Positions 1-7,282 are shown, numbered from the stretch's first letter. The stretch is DNA of 64,000 nt from Armatimonadota bacterium (GCA_016125185.1 WGMG01000001.1:434001-498000), one strand, 5' to 3'. Notes: generated by a model from the letters alone, not told the origin. Made by a program: numbers and translations.

Positions 1-47
1 TGCGCGGCTGAACGCGTCACATCGGCTAAGTATTCTTGAATCGTCAT
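1..47 (-). CDS. 5' end of an unidentified gene (runs off the window)
   Basis: An ATG at 45-47 on the minus strand opens a frame reading MTIQEYLADVTRSAA up to the window edge. A purine-rich GTGAAGA lies just upstream of the ATG, and a good sigma70-type promoter with an overlapping inverted repeat sits at 63-106. The fragment is too short to name. The start is believable because promoter, ribosome site and ATG are in the right order. Confidence 0.55.
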   Translation of the reverse strand, partial: MTIQEYLADVTRSAA

Positions 48-62
48 TTCTTCACCACTAAA

Positions 63-106
63 ATAGTAGACAAAAATATACTATCATGCGTGGTAGGTAA
101 AGTCAA
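63..106 (-). promoter_or_regulatory. Promoter with overlapping inverted-repeat operator
   Basis: On the minus strand, TTGACT (101-106) and TAGTAT (78-83) are separated by exactly 17 bases, a near-consensus sigma70 promoter for the gene starting at 47. An inverted repeat ATAGTA-N10-TACTAT (63-84) covers the -10 and the expected start point, which is where a dimeric repressor would bind. The repressor is unknown; the gene itself, beyond the edge, could be the regulator. Confidence 0.6.
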
Positions 107-145
107 CGGGTCCCAGGACAAATGTTCAGAGTCTTAACGATCCAC

Positions 146-730
146 TTAGGTTTGTCTGTGGGCAAGAAGCCACTGAATGGCGATGATGGACTTGGCATCG
201 ATGATGGTGCCGTTCTTCACCATTTCGTCCGCTTCTGACGTCGGGACGCGGTGGACTCGCAGGTCTTCGCTTTCATGCGCCAGACCGGCGTGGGCGAGAA
301 CAGTCAGGCCGGTAGGAAACGGGCAATAGAACAAACTCAGCCGCTCCGTGCAAGCACCCGGGGATAGGTAGAAGCTAGCCACTAACTGGATCGACTCGGG
401 TTCGGCTCCGGTCTCTTCTATCGCCTCTCGCTTGGCGCTTGCCTCCGCGGATTCGCCGTCGTCGATGCGTCCAGCCGGGATTTCGAGTAGTCGGCCCGGG
501 CCGTTTTCGAAGGCCGATACACGAAACTGCTCGACCAGCACGATCTCGTCGGTTGCAAGATCATGTAAGAGGATGCCGACGCTGTCGCCTCGGTTCAGGA
601 CCAGGTGTTCGATTGGCTCCGAGAGGGTCCCGTCGAACTTCTTGGCTCGGAAGCGGATCGAAAGCCAGCGGAAGATGCGCTTGTGAAAGACTTCCTTGGT
701 TTCCAAAATCTCGGCGATCGGTTCGGACAT
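146..730 (-). CDS. nudF: Nudix hydrolase, ADP-ribose pyrophosphatase type
   Basis: This 194-residue protein carries a complete Nudix box at about residues 87-109: G, five residues, E, seven residues, then REAIEETG, matching GX5EX7REUXEEXGU. The N-terminal strand-rich part and the length fit the ADP-ribose pyrophosphatase (NudF/YqiG) subgroup, which cleaves ADP-ribose to AMP and ribose 5-phosphate in the cytoplasm. The start at 730 (MSEPIAEI) is chosen because AGAGGA lies directly upstream; an extension to 802 adds an unlikely Trp/His-rich leader. The gene is monocistronic or follows trxA at a distance of 130 bases. Nudix specificity cannot be read from the box alone, so ADP-ribose is a family-based guess. 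Confidence 0.85.
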   Translation of the reverse strand: MSEPIAEILETKEVFHKRIFRWLSIRFRAKKFDGTLSEPIEHLVLNRGDSVGILLHDLATDEIVLVEQFRVSAFENGPGRLLEIPAGRIDDGESAEASAKREAIEETGAEPESIQLVASFYLSPGACTERLSLFYCPFPTGLTVLAHAGLAHESEDLRVHRVPTSEADEMVKNGTIIDAKSIIAIQWLLAHRQT

Positions 731-862
731 TCCTCTAGTATCGCCCGATGGTCCGAAAAAATGGCCCGCCGCGAGGTGGCGGGCCCAAATGAAACTCCTC
801 ACCCGTCACATTGGGCTAGGAGAGTCGTCATTAGTGGGGTTTTCCTTATGAGGGGGCAAGAT

Positions 863-1198
863 CTAAACGGCGTCAACTTTGGCGAGGATTCGGCTCGCTA
901 CTTCGCCTGGTGGCAAGACTCCCGTGAATGAAGTGAGGGCTCGATTACCCTTCATCAGATAGCAGGTCGGAATACTGCTGATGCCGAAGATTGAAGCGAT
1001 TTCAGGTTCATCGTCGACGTTGAGCTGGGCGATGCGAGCTTTGCCGGCGACGGTCTCGGCCACTTCGGCAAGGATCGGCTTCATGGCTCGACACGGACCG
1101 CACCACGGCGCCCAGAAGTCGATGAGAATGGGGGTTTCGTTATCAAGAACTTCGGACTTAAAGTTGGCCGTAGTGAGCTGAATGATGGGATTTGACAT
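863..1198 (-). CDS. trxA: Thioredoxin
   Basis: The 111-residue protein has the thioredoxin fold signature FWAPWCGPCRAMKP with the redox pair C33/C36, and the cis-Pro loop SSIPTCYLMKG. Length is standard for a cytoplasmic thioredoxin that reduces protein disulfides with NADPH via thioredoxin reductase. I chose the ATG at 1198 (MSNPIIQL); an in-frame ATG at 1213 is possible, and neither has a strong Shine-Dalgarno sequence. It is transcribed divergently from the PadR-nitroreductase gene, and the PadR operators at 1291-1320 lie in the shared intergenic space. It might therefore be co-regulated, which would fit a redox theme. Confidence 0.92.
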   Translation of the reverse strand: MSNPIIQLTTANFKSEVLDNETPILIDFWAPWCGPCRAMKPILAEVAETVAGKARIAQLNVDDEPEIASIFGISSIPTCYLMKGNRALTSFTGVLPPGEVASRILAKVDAV

Positions 1199-1282
1199 GA
1201 CGGATTGTTCCATTAGGAAGGAAGAGGCAGGGTTTTCTATAAATGATTCAAAACGGCACAAAGTGGCACGAATTTTTCAAAA

Positions 1283-1320
1283 TTGAAACTATATCTTACG
1301 ATATGTAGTATCTTAAGATA
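1283..1320 (+). promoter_or_regulatory. Promoter and two PadR-type operator palindromes
   Basis: TTGAAA (1283-1288), a 17-base spacer and TAGTAT (1306-1311) form a promoter whose start point would fall at about 1318-1320, on the ATG of the downstream gene. Two related palindromes overlap it: ATATCTTACGATAT (1291-1304) and TATCTTAAGATA (1309-1320), with centres 17 bases apart. PadR-family repressors typically bind such AT-rich dyads at their own promoters, so autoregulation is likely. The site also lies upstream of the divergent trxA. Confidence 0.75.
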
Positions 1321-2546
1321 TGTTTTACGATAGACATGGTCGTGGAGAGATTCCTTTTGAAGCTATTGGGCCCTGGGCGGCTCGTCTACATCGAGGGCGC
1401 GGCCCTCGGGGACCTCACCACCGTTTCGGCATGCACGGGCCCCATGGGCTTCATCGAGGACGCAAATTCTCCTCGGCCGACCTTCAGATTTTGATCCTCA
1501 CTCTGCTGGACAAAGGACCTTCTTACGGCTACGAGATCATCAAGTCGCTAGAGGAATTGTCCGACGGATACTATGCGCCGAGTCCGGGCATGATCTACCC
1601 GGCGCTCACCTATCTGGAAGAGATCGGGTACGCGGATGTCGCGATGGAAGGGACACGCAAGCGGTACCAAATCACCGACGAAGGTCGTGGGCACCTGGAA
1701 GAAAACCGCGAGCGAGCCGACGAAATCTTCAGCATCCTCGAAAAGATCGGGGCACGCATGGAGGAAGCGAGGCAGGCGTTCGAAGGAGAGCTTGGACCCG
1801 ACGAAGACGAACACTCCCGCCAAAGCGAAGACTTGAAGGCAATGCGCCGTCGCCTGCGCGACTTTCTACGCGGCTACCGCCCGCGAGGTCGCGAGGATGA
1901 GATGCGGCTAGTCGGGACGCTTCAACAGATTCTCCATCAAATCGAACATGGTAAGCCCGAGGCCCCCAAGCCTCCGATGCCGCCGCATCATTTGATGGAG
2001 GTCTTCGAGCGTCGGCGAAGTATGGGGCTGTCGCGCCTGAAGCCCGATCCGGTGGATCGCCAGTTGATCGAGCAGATGCTGCAGGCGGCGAACTGGGCTC
2101 CCAGCCACGGGGACACCGAGCCTTGGCGGTTCGTGGTGTTCACGGGCGAAGGGCGAGGCGTTTTGGCGGATCTTTTTGAATTGGCTCAGCGAGAGGCGGG
2201 CCAAGACCCCGAGAGCGGACGAAAGCGGGCATTTGCCTCGCCGGTTTGGATCGCCATCGGCATGTCCCCCAAGCTCGATGAGAACGGCAACTTGGTGATG
2301 TCCGAGCGGGAAGAGATCATGGCCGTGGCGAGCGCAGTGCAGAATCTGCACCTCATGGCGTCCGAGCTTGGCCTGATCGGCATGTGGCACTCGAAGGGCT
2401 TGTCGGTGGACGAAACCGTGGCCAAGGGGCTTGGCTTTACGGCTCCGGCGCGCCTTTTGGGATTCTTTATGTGCGGTTGGCCGGCGGTCGAGATTCCGAA
2501 GGGTGAGCGCAGGCCATGGACAAATAAGGTCACGTGGCACGAATAG
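1320..2546 (+). CDS. PadR-family regulator fused to a nitroreductase domain
   Basis: One uninterrupted 408-residue frame joins two known domains. Residues 1-48 are Gly/Arg/His-rich (seven His). Residues 50-130 are a PadR winged helix (LQILILTLLDKGPSYGYEII, then APSPGMIYPALTYLEE), most like the metal-responsive YqjI type, which also has a His-rich N-terminus. A charged helical linker follows to about 220. Residues 225-395 are a nitroreductase domain of the compact YdjA type, with RRRS at 231-234 and APSHGDTEPWRF at 260-271, an FMN-binding signature. I infer a transcription factor that senses FMN redox state, a nitro/quinone compound or a metal. The ATG coincides with the predicted transcription start and lacks a ribosome site, so the mRNA is probably leaderless. 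Divergent trxA may be a target. Confidence 0.88.
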   Translation: MFYDRHGRGEIPFEAIGPWAARLHRGRGPRGPHHRFGMHGPHGLHRGRKFSSADLQILILTLLDKGPSYGYEIIKSLEELSDGYYAPSPGMIYPALTYLEEIGYADVAMEGTRKRYQITDEGRGHLEENRERADEIFSILEKIGARMEEARQAFEGELGPDEDEHSRQSEDLKAMRRRLRDFLRGYRPRGREDEMRLVGTLQQILHQIEHGKPEAPKPPMPPHHLMEVFERRRSMGLSRLKPDPVDRQLIEQMLQAANWAPSHGDTEPWRFVVFTGEGRGVLADLFELAQREAGQDPESGRKRAFASPVWIAIGMSPKLDENGNLVMSEREEIMAVASAVQNLHLMASELGLIGMWHSKGLSVDETVAKGLGFTAPARLLGFFMCGWPAVEIPKGERRPWTNKVTWHE

Positions 2547-2600
2547 CCACCTGACCTTATTCGCGAATTTTGACGCGAGATCGAAACGGTCTCGCGTCAA
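2523..2600. terminator. Two stem-loops between convergent genes
   Basis: An imperfect 16-bp inverted repeat (2523-2538 with 2546-2561, one mismatch, 7-base loop) spans the stop codon of the PadR-nitroreductase gene. A second, perfect 11-bp stem TTGACGCGAGA with TCTCGCGTCAA (2570-2580, 2590-2600; 9-base loop) follows at once. The neighbouring gene is convergent, so these are probably bidirectional terminators, although neither is followed by a long T run. Confidence 0.6.
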
Positions 2601-2610
2601 TTAGTCGTGA

Positions 2611-3003
2611 TCAGGTCTTCTTCAGAGCCTTGCCATCTTCGAACTTCGCGGGATCGGCTTTGAACTGATCCGGGCAGCCGGGGCAGCAGAAATAATACCG
2701 TTTGCCGTTGTAGTCCTGGTGGCCAACAGCCTTATCCGGCGAAGCGATGGTGTCGCCAGTGACGGGGCAAACGATGTCGCCCTTGTCGTTAGTGAAGGCG
2801 GCCGGGGTTGCGGTCGGAGTCGAGTCGGACTTGGCTTCCGGCTTGGTCTCGGCACTCATCGTCGACTTGGAGTCGGTGCTCATCGCGCTCGATGTGCTGG
2901 ATGAGTTCGCCGCAGGCTCGGACGACGAGCATCCCGCTGCCACGAGGGCAAGCAGGGCGAAAAGCCCGAGAAGGGCGAGCGATTTCGTTTTCATTGGTTT
3001 CAT
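2611..3003 (-). CDS. Lipoprotein with C-terminal YHS metal-binding domain
   Basis: The 130-residue product begins with a lipoprotein signal peptide (MKPMKTKSLALLGLFALLA) whose lipobox is LVAAGC, giving lipidated C25. A low-complexity Ser/Thr/Ala/Lys linker runs to about residue 80. The C-terminus is a YHS domain: CPVTG followed by YNGKRYYFCCPGCPDQF and a trailing DPAKF. YHS domains bind metal, often copper, through their cysteines. I infer an envelope metal-binding protein. The start at 3003 has GGAGAAAG upstream. A 7-bp hairpin (3018-3034) sits just ahead of that ribosome site in the leader, a possible control element. Its convergent neighbour is the PadR-nitroreductase fusion with a His-rich N-terminus. 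Confidence 0.82.
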   Translation of the reverse strand: MKPMKTKSLALLGLFALLALVAAGCSSSEPAANSSSTSSAMSTDSKSTMSAETKPEAKSDSTPTATPAAFTNDKGDIVCPVTGDTIASPDKAVGHQDYNGKRYYFCCPGCPDQFKADPAKFEDGKALKKT

Positions 3004-3564
3004 TGCTTTCTCCGTTTGGCTCGCTTGGCGAGCCGGTACGCGATCATTCGGCGTCAAAAGCGTTCGCTGCGTCGGCGGAGTGGCTTCTGTAAGGTTAATG
3101 TTACCCACGGTGGTTTCGTTCCAATTTTTTGCGGTGGTTTATGGGGCGTTTGGTTCTTGGTCGGTGAAGGGCCTAGCCAGGTGCGGCGCTAAGCACCTTC
3201 CTTCGGACAAGCCTTCGGCAGGGCTTTGCCCAGGTCGTCCCGAGGCTCGGGACTCCTGGGACTTTCGAAGTTGATAGGTCTTTCCTGGGGTGCAGGCACC
3301 CCAGGCTAATCTCCGCGAACCCTCCGGGATCGGTTTGGTCGTCAGCTACACCCGGCTGCAAATCGAAAGTTGGTTTTCCCACTTAGCCGTCGTCACTTCA
3401 GGCTTTCTTGGGTGAGAGGTCCCGATTCACTTCGTTCATTTCCCTCGCAAACTCGGCGAGAATTTCGCGCCGCTCGCCGCTCCCATTAGGCCGACTGGGC
3501 CACCAAGGCCTTTTCTTGGCGGGCGAGACAACTATTCCGGCATCCTGTGTTATGATGGCTGGCG
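3004..3564. other. Long intergenic stretch with a cluster of perfect hairpins
   Basis: I see no convincing gene here. It holds a series of short exact inverted repeats: GGCTCGC/GCGAGCC (3018-3034), AGGTGC/GCACCT (3179-3198), GTCCCGAG/CTCGGGAC (3237-3253) and CCTGGGGTGC/GCACCCCAGG (3284-3305). The first belongs to the leader of the YHS lipoprotein. The others resemble REP-type elements and recur in style, not sequence, at 6628-6670. The promoter of the sigma factor should lie at the right-hand end. Confidence 0.5.
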
Positions 3565-4800
3565 GTGGATGAGCGCGAGGACATTCGGGGCCATATCGAG
3601 GCGTTGCATCGAACTCATGGGATCGTGGTGCGAGCGACGCTCATGCGGTTGTTGGGTGATTTGGATCTAGCGGACGATTGTTGCCAAGACGCGTTTGCCT
3701 CAGCGTTAGCGGTTTGGCCGGAGTCGGGCATTCCAGCCAAACCCCTGGCGTGGCTCGTCAAGGCGGGTCGGTACGCAGGCCTGAACACCTTTCGCAAGAA
3801 TCAGCGGCAGGTGGCATTACCCGCCGAAGAGCTCGTCGCGTTCGGGGATGAACCGGATATCGAGATCATCGATGACGACGCTTTGCGGTTGATATTCATG
3901 TGCTGTCATCCCTCGCTCGGAGTGGAATCACAGATCGCGCTGACTTTGCGGGAGTGTTGCGGACTCTCGACGGAAGAGATCGCCCACGCGTTTCTGTGTC
4001 CGATGCCAACCTTGGCCCAGCGCATCGTGCGAGCGAAAGCTCAGTTGAAGGCGGGCGGGCACAGCCTGGAATTGCTCAACGACGAGGTGATTTCTGAGCG
4101 TCTACCGGGTGTGCTCCATGTGCTGTACCTTACGTTCAACGAGGGCTACTATGCGAGTTCCGGCTACTCGCTGGTTCGGGCCGACCTTGCGCGTGAGGCG
4201 ATTCGACTGACTCGGCTCGTGGTTTCGTTGCTTCGAACGAGCGAAACGGTCGGTCTGCTTGCCTTGATGCTTGTTCAGGAGTCGCGTCGGTCGGCGCGGA
4301 CCAACGCGGAGGGCGACATCATTCTGTTGGACGATCAGGATCGGCGACTTTGGAATCAGGCGATGGCGCGTGAAGGAATTCTGCTCTCGGATGAGGCGGT
4401 GGGATGTTCATCGCTCGGCTCGTATGCTCTTCAGTCGGCAATTGCGGCGGTCCATGCTCGCTCGCCGGAGTCCGATTCGACGGATTGGGGGCAGATTGTC
4501 GGTTACTATGACCAATTGCAGGCGTTGGGGTATTCACCGATCGTCGAGCTGAATCGGGCGGTGGCGGTCGCGTACCATGTGGGTCCCGAGCACGGCATCG
4601 AAATCATCGAGCGGATGTTGGCAGAGGGCGAACTTGCGCATTACGGCCTCGCGTATTCGGCTTTAGGCGGTTTGAAGGAGAAACTTGGCCAGTTGGCCGA
4701 AGCGGTGTTGGCCTACGAAGTGGCTCTGGCGAAGTCGAATCAGGATTCCGAACGGAAGTGGCTTCGGGAGAAAATCGAAAATTTGCAAAAATCCTTGTAG
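3565..4800 (+). CDS. ECF42-type RNA polymerase sigma factor with C-terminal TPR extension
   Basis: This 411-residue protein has sigma region 2 (about residues 10-85, with LADDCCQDAFASAL and WLVKAGRYAGLNTFRK) and region 4 (about 115-170, with LTLRECCGLSTEEIAHAF and MPTLAQRIVRAKAQL). A long C-terminal extension of helical pairs (LNRAVAVAYHVGP, LAYSALGGLKEKLGQLAEAV) looks like TPR units. That arrangement is diagnostic of the ECF42 group, which is encoded beside DGPF/YCII proteins, as it is here (next gene). ECF42 factors are thought to be controlled through the C-terminal extension rather than by an anti-sigma factor. The GTG at 3565 is chosen because the nearby ATG frames close at once. Confidence 0.88.
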   Translation: MDEREDIRGHIEALHRTHGIVVRATLMRLLGDLDLADDCCQDAFASALAVWPESGIPAKPLAWLVKAGRYAGLNTFRKNQRQVALPAEELVAFGDEPDIEIIDDDALRLIFMCCHPSLGVESQIALTLRECCGLSTEEIAHAFLCPMPTLAQRIVRAKAQLKAGGHSLELLNDEVISERLPGVLHVLYLTFNEGYYASSGYSLVRADLAREAIRLTRLVVSLLRTSETVGLLALMLVQESRRSARTNAEGDIILLDDQDRRLWNQAMAREGILLSDEAVGCSSLGSYALQSAIAAVHARSPESDSTDWGQIVGYYDQLQALGYSPIVELNRAVAVAYHVGPEHGIEIIERMLAEGELAHYGLAYSALGGLKEKLGQLAEAVLAYEVALAKSNQDSERKWLREKIENLQKSL

Positions 4801-4878
4801 CGGGTGTCGAAAAGGGCGATGTTCGCGTGTCTAGGCTGTGTTGCTCCGGTGAGTAACGCAAAATGGAGAAAATAGATC

Positions 4879-5235
4879 ATGCAATTTCTTTGCCTCGGAT
4901 ATCTCAACATGGACCAATTTGACAGCCTCGATGAGGACGTCAAAGGCGCGATTTTGGAAAAGTGCTTTGCCCAGTGTCGGCCTTTTCGCGCGACCGGAAA
5001 AGTCGTGACGGAAGAAGGGCTTCAGCATAAGAGCCTAGCCAAGACGATCCGCCCTCGTGGCGGCGCTCCGTTCGTGACGGATGGCCCTTTTTTGGAAGTG
5101 AAGGAGCAGTTGGGGAGCTTCTTCATCGTCGAAGCGGAGAACATCGACGAAGCGGTGAAGGTAGCGAGCCTGCACCCAGCGGCGTTGTTTGGCGAGGAGT
5201 ACGGGTTCGGGATCGAGGTTCGACCAATTCAGTAG
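4879..5235 (+). CDS. YCII-family DGPF-domain protein
   Basis: The 118-residue protein has the family hallmark DGPFLEVKEQLGSFFIVE at about residues 71-88 and the N-terminal strand MQFLCLGYLNMDQF, matching the DGPF branch of the YCII (ferredoxin-like) fold. DGPF proteins are the conserved partners and regulon members of ECF42 sigma factors; their biochemical role is unsettled. It lies 78 bases after the sigma gene with TGGAGA upstream of the ATG. The gap could contain an ECF42-dependent promoter, but no obvious motif was identified. Confidence 0.88.
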   Translation: MQFLCLGYLNMDQFDSLDEDVKGAILEKCFAQCRPFRATGKVVTEEGLQHKSLAKTIRPRGGAPFVTDGPFLEVKEQLGSFFIVEAENIDEAVKVASLHPAALFGEEYGFGIEVRPIQ

Positions 5236-5385
5236 CGTCTTGGGGTGTTTGCTTGGGGAGCCGGGCCATCGATGAAAGCACCCCTCAGTCCGCGACGCGG
5301 CCAGCTCCCCATGAGGGGAGCGACTCCTTCAAATCCATCGTTGCTGGTGGCTGGATATGAAGGTGTGTCGGGGTTTGGAGGGGCG

Positions 5386-5455
5386 CCTTTCCCCTCTCCC
5401 GGCCTGGCGGCCGTACTCTCCCCAATTTTCGCTTCGCGAGAAATTGGAGAAAGAA
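5386..5455 (+). repeat. Dispersed intergenic repeat, copy 1
   Basis: About 70 bases starting CCTTTCCCCTCTCCCGGCC and ending AAATTGGAGAAAGAA. It is almost identical to 6528-6598 in the same orientation, differing by GG versus AT and one extra T. It contains a stem CCAATTT...AAATTGG closed by CGC-TTC-GCG. The rest of the intergenic stretch 5236-5513 shows no gene. Confidence 0.9.
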
Positions 5456-5513
5456 TTCGTCGTCCGTTTGCTCACTTGATCCAGATGGATCGAAATGCGA
5501 GTACATTTCCTTC

Positions 5514-6500
5514 ATGTGTATTGCTGTGGGGTTGCTCGCGACATTGGGAGTGGCGAAGTCTTTTCAGGATGCCAAATCGAACACGCCGTTGGTTGTGTTC
5601 TTTTCCTCGCCAACAGTCAAGATCGACTATTCCGTCGCCTACAAATCTCTCGTGCCAACCTCGAAGGTAGGGGAGATGACAGAGATCAAGAACGGAGATT
5701 GCTTGGTCAGACTCGGATCCAATTTATATGCGTACTTTTCTAAGTCGGTGCCGAGTATACGGGAGGTGCGAGCAAGGCAGTTCTTCTACGGCCTCGTCGA
5801 GAAAAATGGACTTCAGATTCCGATCGGATTTTCGGAAATCCAAAAGTCAGAGTTCGCCGACGTTCTGGAGCCTTTTTGGTGGCAATACGCCGAATTCGGC
5901 CCGACGCAACGGTCCAAATTTTCGATCAATCTCAGTCTTGAAACGACGGTACGAGCTGGCTCGGACGTGAAGGTTGTAAACTTTGGACCCCACCAAACGG
6001 ACTCGGAATCAGCCTCGGCTGAGCTGAAGGGGAACCCGATTGTCGCCAAGCGTACGAAGCAGGAGGCGCAGAAGTACCGCGCGGAGCACTCATTCTCGTA
6101 CTCGGGAAACCCGTACACCGTGTGGGAGAACCAAAAGATTTCGCATGAAGTCGAATTCGGTCTCGTCAAGGACGCGAACGAACTCCTTCGGTCATTCCTG
6201 CGGGAGAAATTAAATGCGCTGGAGGCGGATTTTGACCGTTTCCTTTCGACCGATCCTAAGTTCTCCGACACGGTCGCCCGCCGAAGCGCTCGGTCGATGG
6301 ACGACCTTGCAAAGGTCGCCCCAAGCGCGTTTCAGACAATGCTCTCGATCTTGGGCCAGTCGCCGGGCGTCGTCGGGGGCACAAGCGATAATGTCCGCTC
6401 GGAGCTTGGCAATGGGCAACTTACGCATCGATACGATGTTCATCTCATGTGCTTCGACGATCAGGGCCGAGAGTTGATGTTTTCTCTCACTAACTTGTAG
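5514..6500 (+). CDS. Hypothetical protein between two direct repeats
   Basis: This is a 328-residue protein I do not recognise. A short hydrophobic N-terminus (MCIAVGLLATLGVAKSF) may be a weak signal peptide or anchor. The middle contains strand-rich segments (LVVFFSSPTVKIDYSVAYKS, DCLVRLGSNLYAYFSK) and a charged region near 180-215. The C-terminal third is helical (LRSFLREKLNALEADFDRFL). The gene is alone on its strand, without a clear Shine-Dalgarno sequence, and is bracketed by the ~70 bp repeats at 5386-5455 and 6528-6598. It could have been inserted or duplicated with them. Start and function are uncertain. Confidence 0.6.
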   Translation: MCIAVGLLATLGVAKSFQDAKSNTPLVVFFSSPTVKIDYSVAYKSLVPTSKVGEMTEIKNGDCLVRLGSNLYAYFSKSVPSIREVRARQFFYGLVEKNGLQIPIGFSEIQKSEFADVLEPFWWQYAEFGPTQRSKFSINLSLETTVRAGSDVKVVNFGPHQTDSESASAELKGNPIVAKRTKQEAQKYRAEHSFSYSGNPYTVWENQKISHEVEFGLVKDANELLRSFLREKLNALEADFDRFLSTDPKFSDTVARRSARSMDDLAKVAPSAFQTMLSILGQSPGVVGGTSDNVRSELGNGQLTHRYDVHLMCFDDQGRELMFSLTNL

Positions 6501-6527
6501 CCTGAGCTTAGCCAAGTCGGAGGGTAG

Positions 6528-6598
6528 CCTTTTCCCCTCTCCCGGCCTATCGGCCGTACTCTCCCCAATTTTCGCTTCGCGAGAAATTGGAGAAAGAA
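6528..6598 (+). repeat. Dispersed intergenic repeat, copy 2
   Basis: A second copy of the element at 5386-5455, in direct orientation, 27 bases after the stop of the hypothetical gene. The internal stem CCAATTT...AAATTGG is conserved. It runs into the double hairpin at 6628-6670. Confidence 0.9.
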
Positions 6599-6627
6599 CC
6601 CGCGCTTTGTGGGTCAGAGACTGCTTT

Positions 6628-6670
6628 GGCGAGACAAGTCTCGCCGGTGAAAGCGCGAATAAATTCGCGC
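6628..6670. repeat. Two adjacent perfect hairpins
   Basis: GGCGAGAC-AA-GTCTCGCC (6628-6645) and GCGCGAAT-AA-ATTCGCGC (6653-6670) are exact inverted repeats 7 bases apart, between repeat copy 2 and the tRNA-Arg gene. They may end transcription of the hypothetical gene or be part of a REP-like element. Confidence 0.6.
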
Positions 6671-6722
6671 AGTCCACATGGGAATGTGTAACCTATGTGT
6701 CCGGTATGGACAATCCATAATT

Positions 6723-6798
6723 TGGCGGCCTCGGAGGGACTCGAACCCCCGACGCCCTCCTTAGGACGGAGGCGCTCTATCCTCTGAGCTACGAGGCC
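6723..6798 (-). tRNA. tRNA-Arg (anticodon CCT)
   Basis: The minus strand folds into a full cloverleaf: acceptor GGCCTCG/CGAGGCC, D arm GCTCAGAGGATAGAGC, anticodon stem CCTCC/GGAGG with loop GTCCTAA (anticodon CCT, reading AGG), and T loop GGTTCGAGTCC. The discriminator is G and CCA is encoded (6723-6725). Confidence 0.97.
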
Positions 6799-6811
6799 GG
6801 AAGGGTTCAGT

Positions 6812-7282
6812 TTACTTCAGAAACAGGAGCTTGAGCAGGAGGAAGAAGCCGAGCATCAGCGCCAGCATTCCGACCGGCGCGAGGATGAGAACCGGGAAGA
6901 AATCGCGCAATGGATGGTCGTCGTCCACGTAGAACATATCGCCCGGCTGGTACACACCCAGCGGGTCGTTGCCACGCCAATAGAGGTCCATTTTTCGGAT
7001 CATGCCTTCGACGAACTCGTGCGAGAGGCGGTTCTTGCCGAAGTTCTTGATCAGGAATTCGTTGGTGGCGATCAGCGAGGTGAGGCCGGTGTCTTCCGGT
7101 CGGCGCTCGTTGAGGGTCCTGGCTACGAGCATCGGCATGAAGCCGTGGCCCTCGGAGAACTCGGCTACCGTCTGGGGTCGAGGGTCGTCCAAGGCGTGGA
7201 GGGCAAGGCGCTGGTAGATCCAGTTCACTTCGTCCGAATTCATTCGGACCGCGCCAATCTGGTCGTCGGCAGAGACGAGCAT
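6812..7282 (-). CDS. Hypothetical protein with C-terminal membrane anchor
   Basis: The 156-residue product is not recognised. It is soluble and helical up to about residue 120 (NSDEVNWIYQRLALHALDD, LIATNEFLIKNFGKNRLS) and ends in one strongly hydrophobic segment, FPVLILAPVGMLALMLGFFL, followed by LKLLFLK, so it is probably tail-anchored. The ATG at 7282 is preferred; the frame stays open to 7450 but that would overlap the upstream gene. It lies 43 bases downstream of the membrane protein at 7326-8123 and probably shares its transcript. The tRNA-Arg gene follows. Confidence 0.7.
   Translation of the reverse strand: MLVSADDQIGAVRMNSDEVNWIYQRLALHALDDPRPQTVAEFSEGHGFMPMLVARTLNERRPEDTGLTSLIATNEFLIKNFGKNRLSHEFVEGMIRKMDLYWRGNDPLGVYQPGDMFYVDDDHPLRDFFPVLILAPVGMLALMLGFFLLLKLLFLK

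Noticed and set aside
1320-2546. Possibility that the PadR-nitroreductase fusion is a frameshift artefact
   Set aside because: The frame is continuous, the linker is a charged helix and no second ribosome site or ATG pair precedes the nitroreductase half in a convincing place; still worth re-checking by sequencing.
3237-3305. Tandem hairpins as a CRISPR array
   Set aside because: The arms differ in sequence and there are no regularly spaced identical repeats; no cas genes are present.
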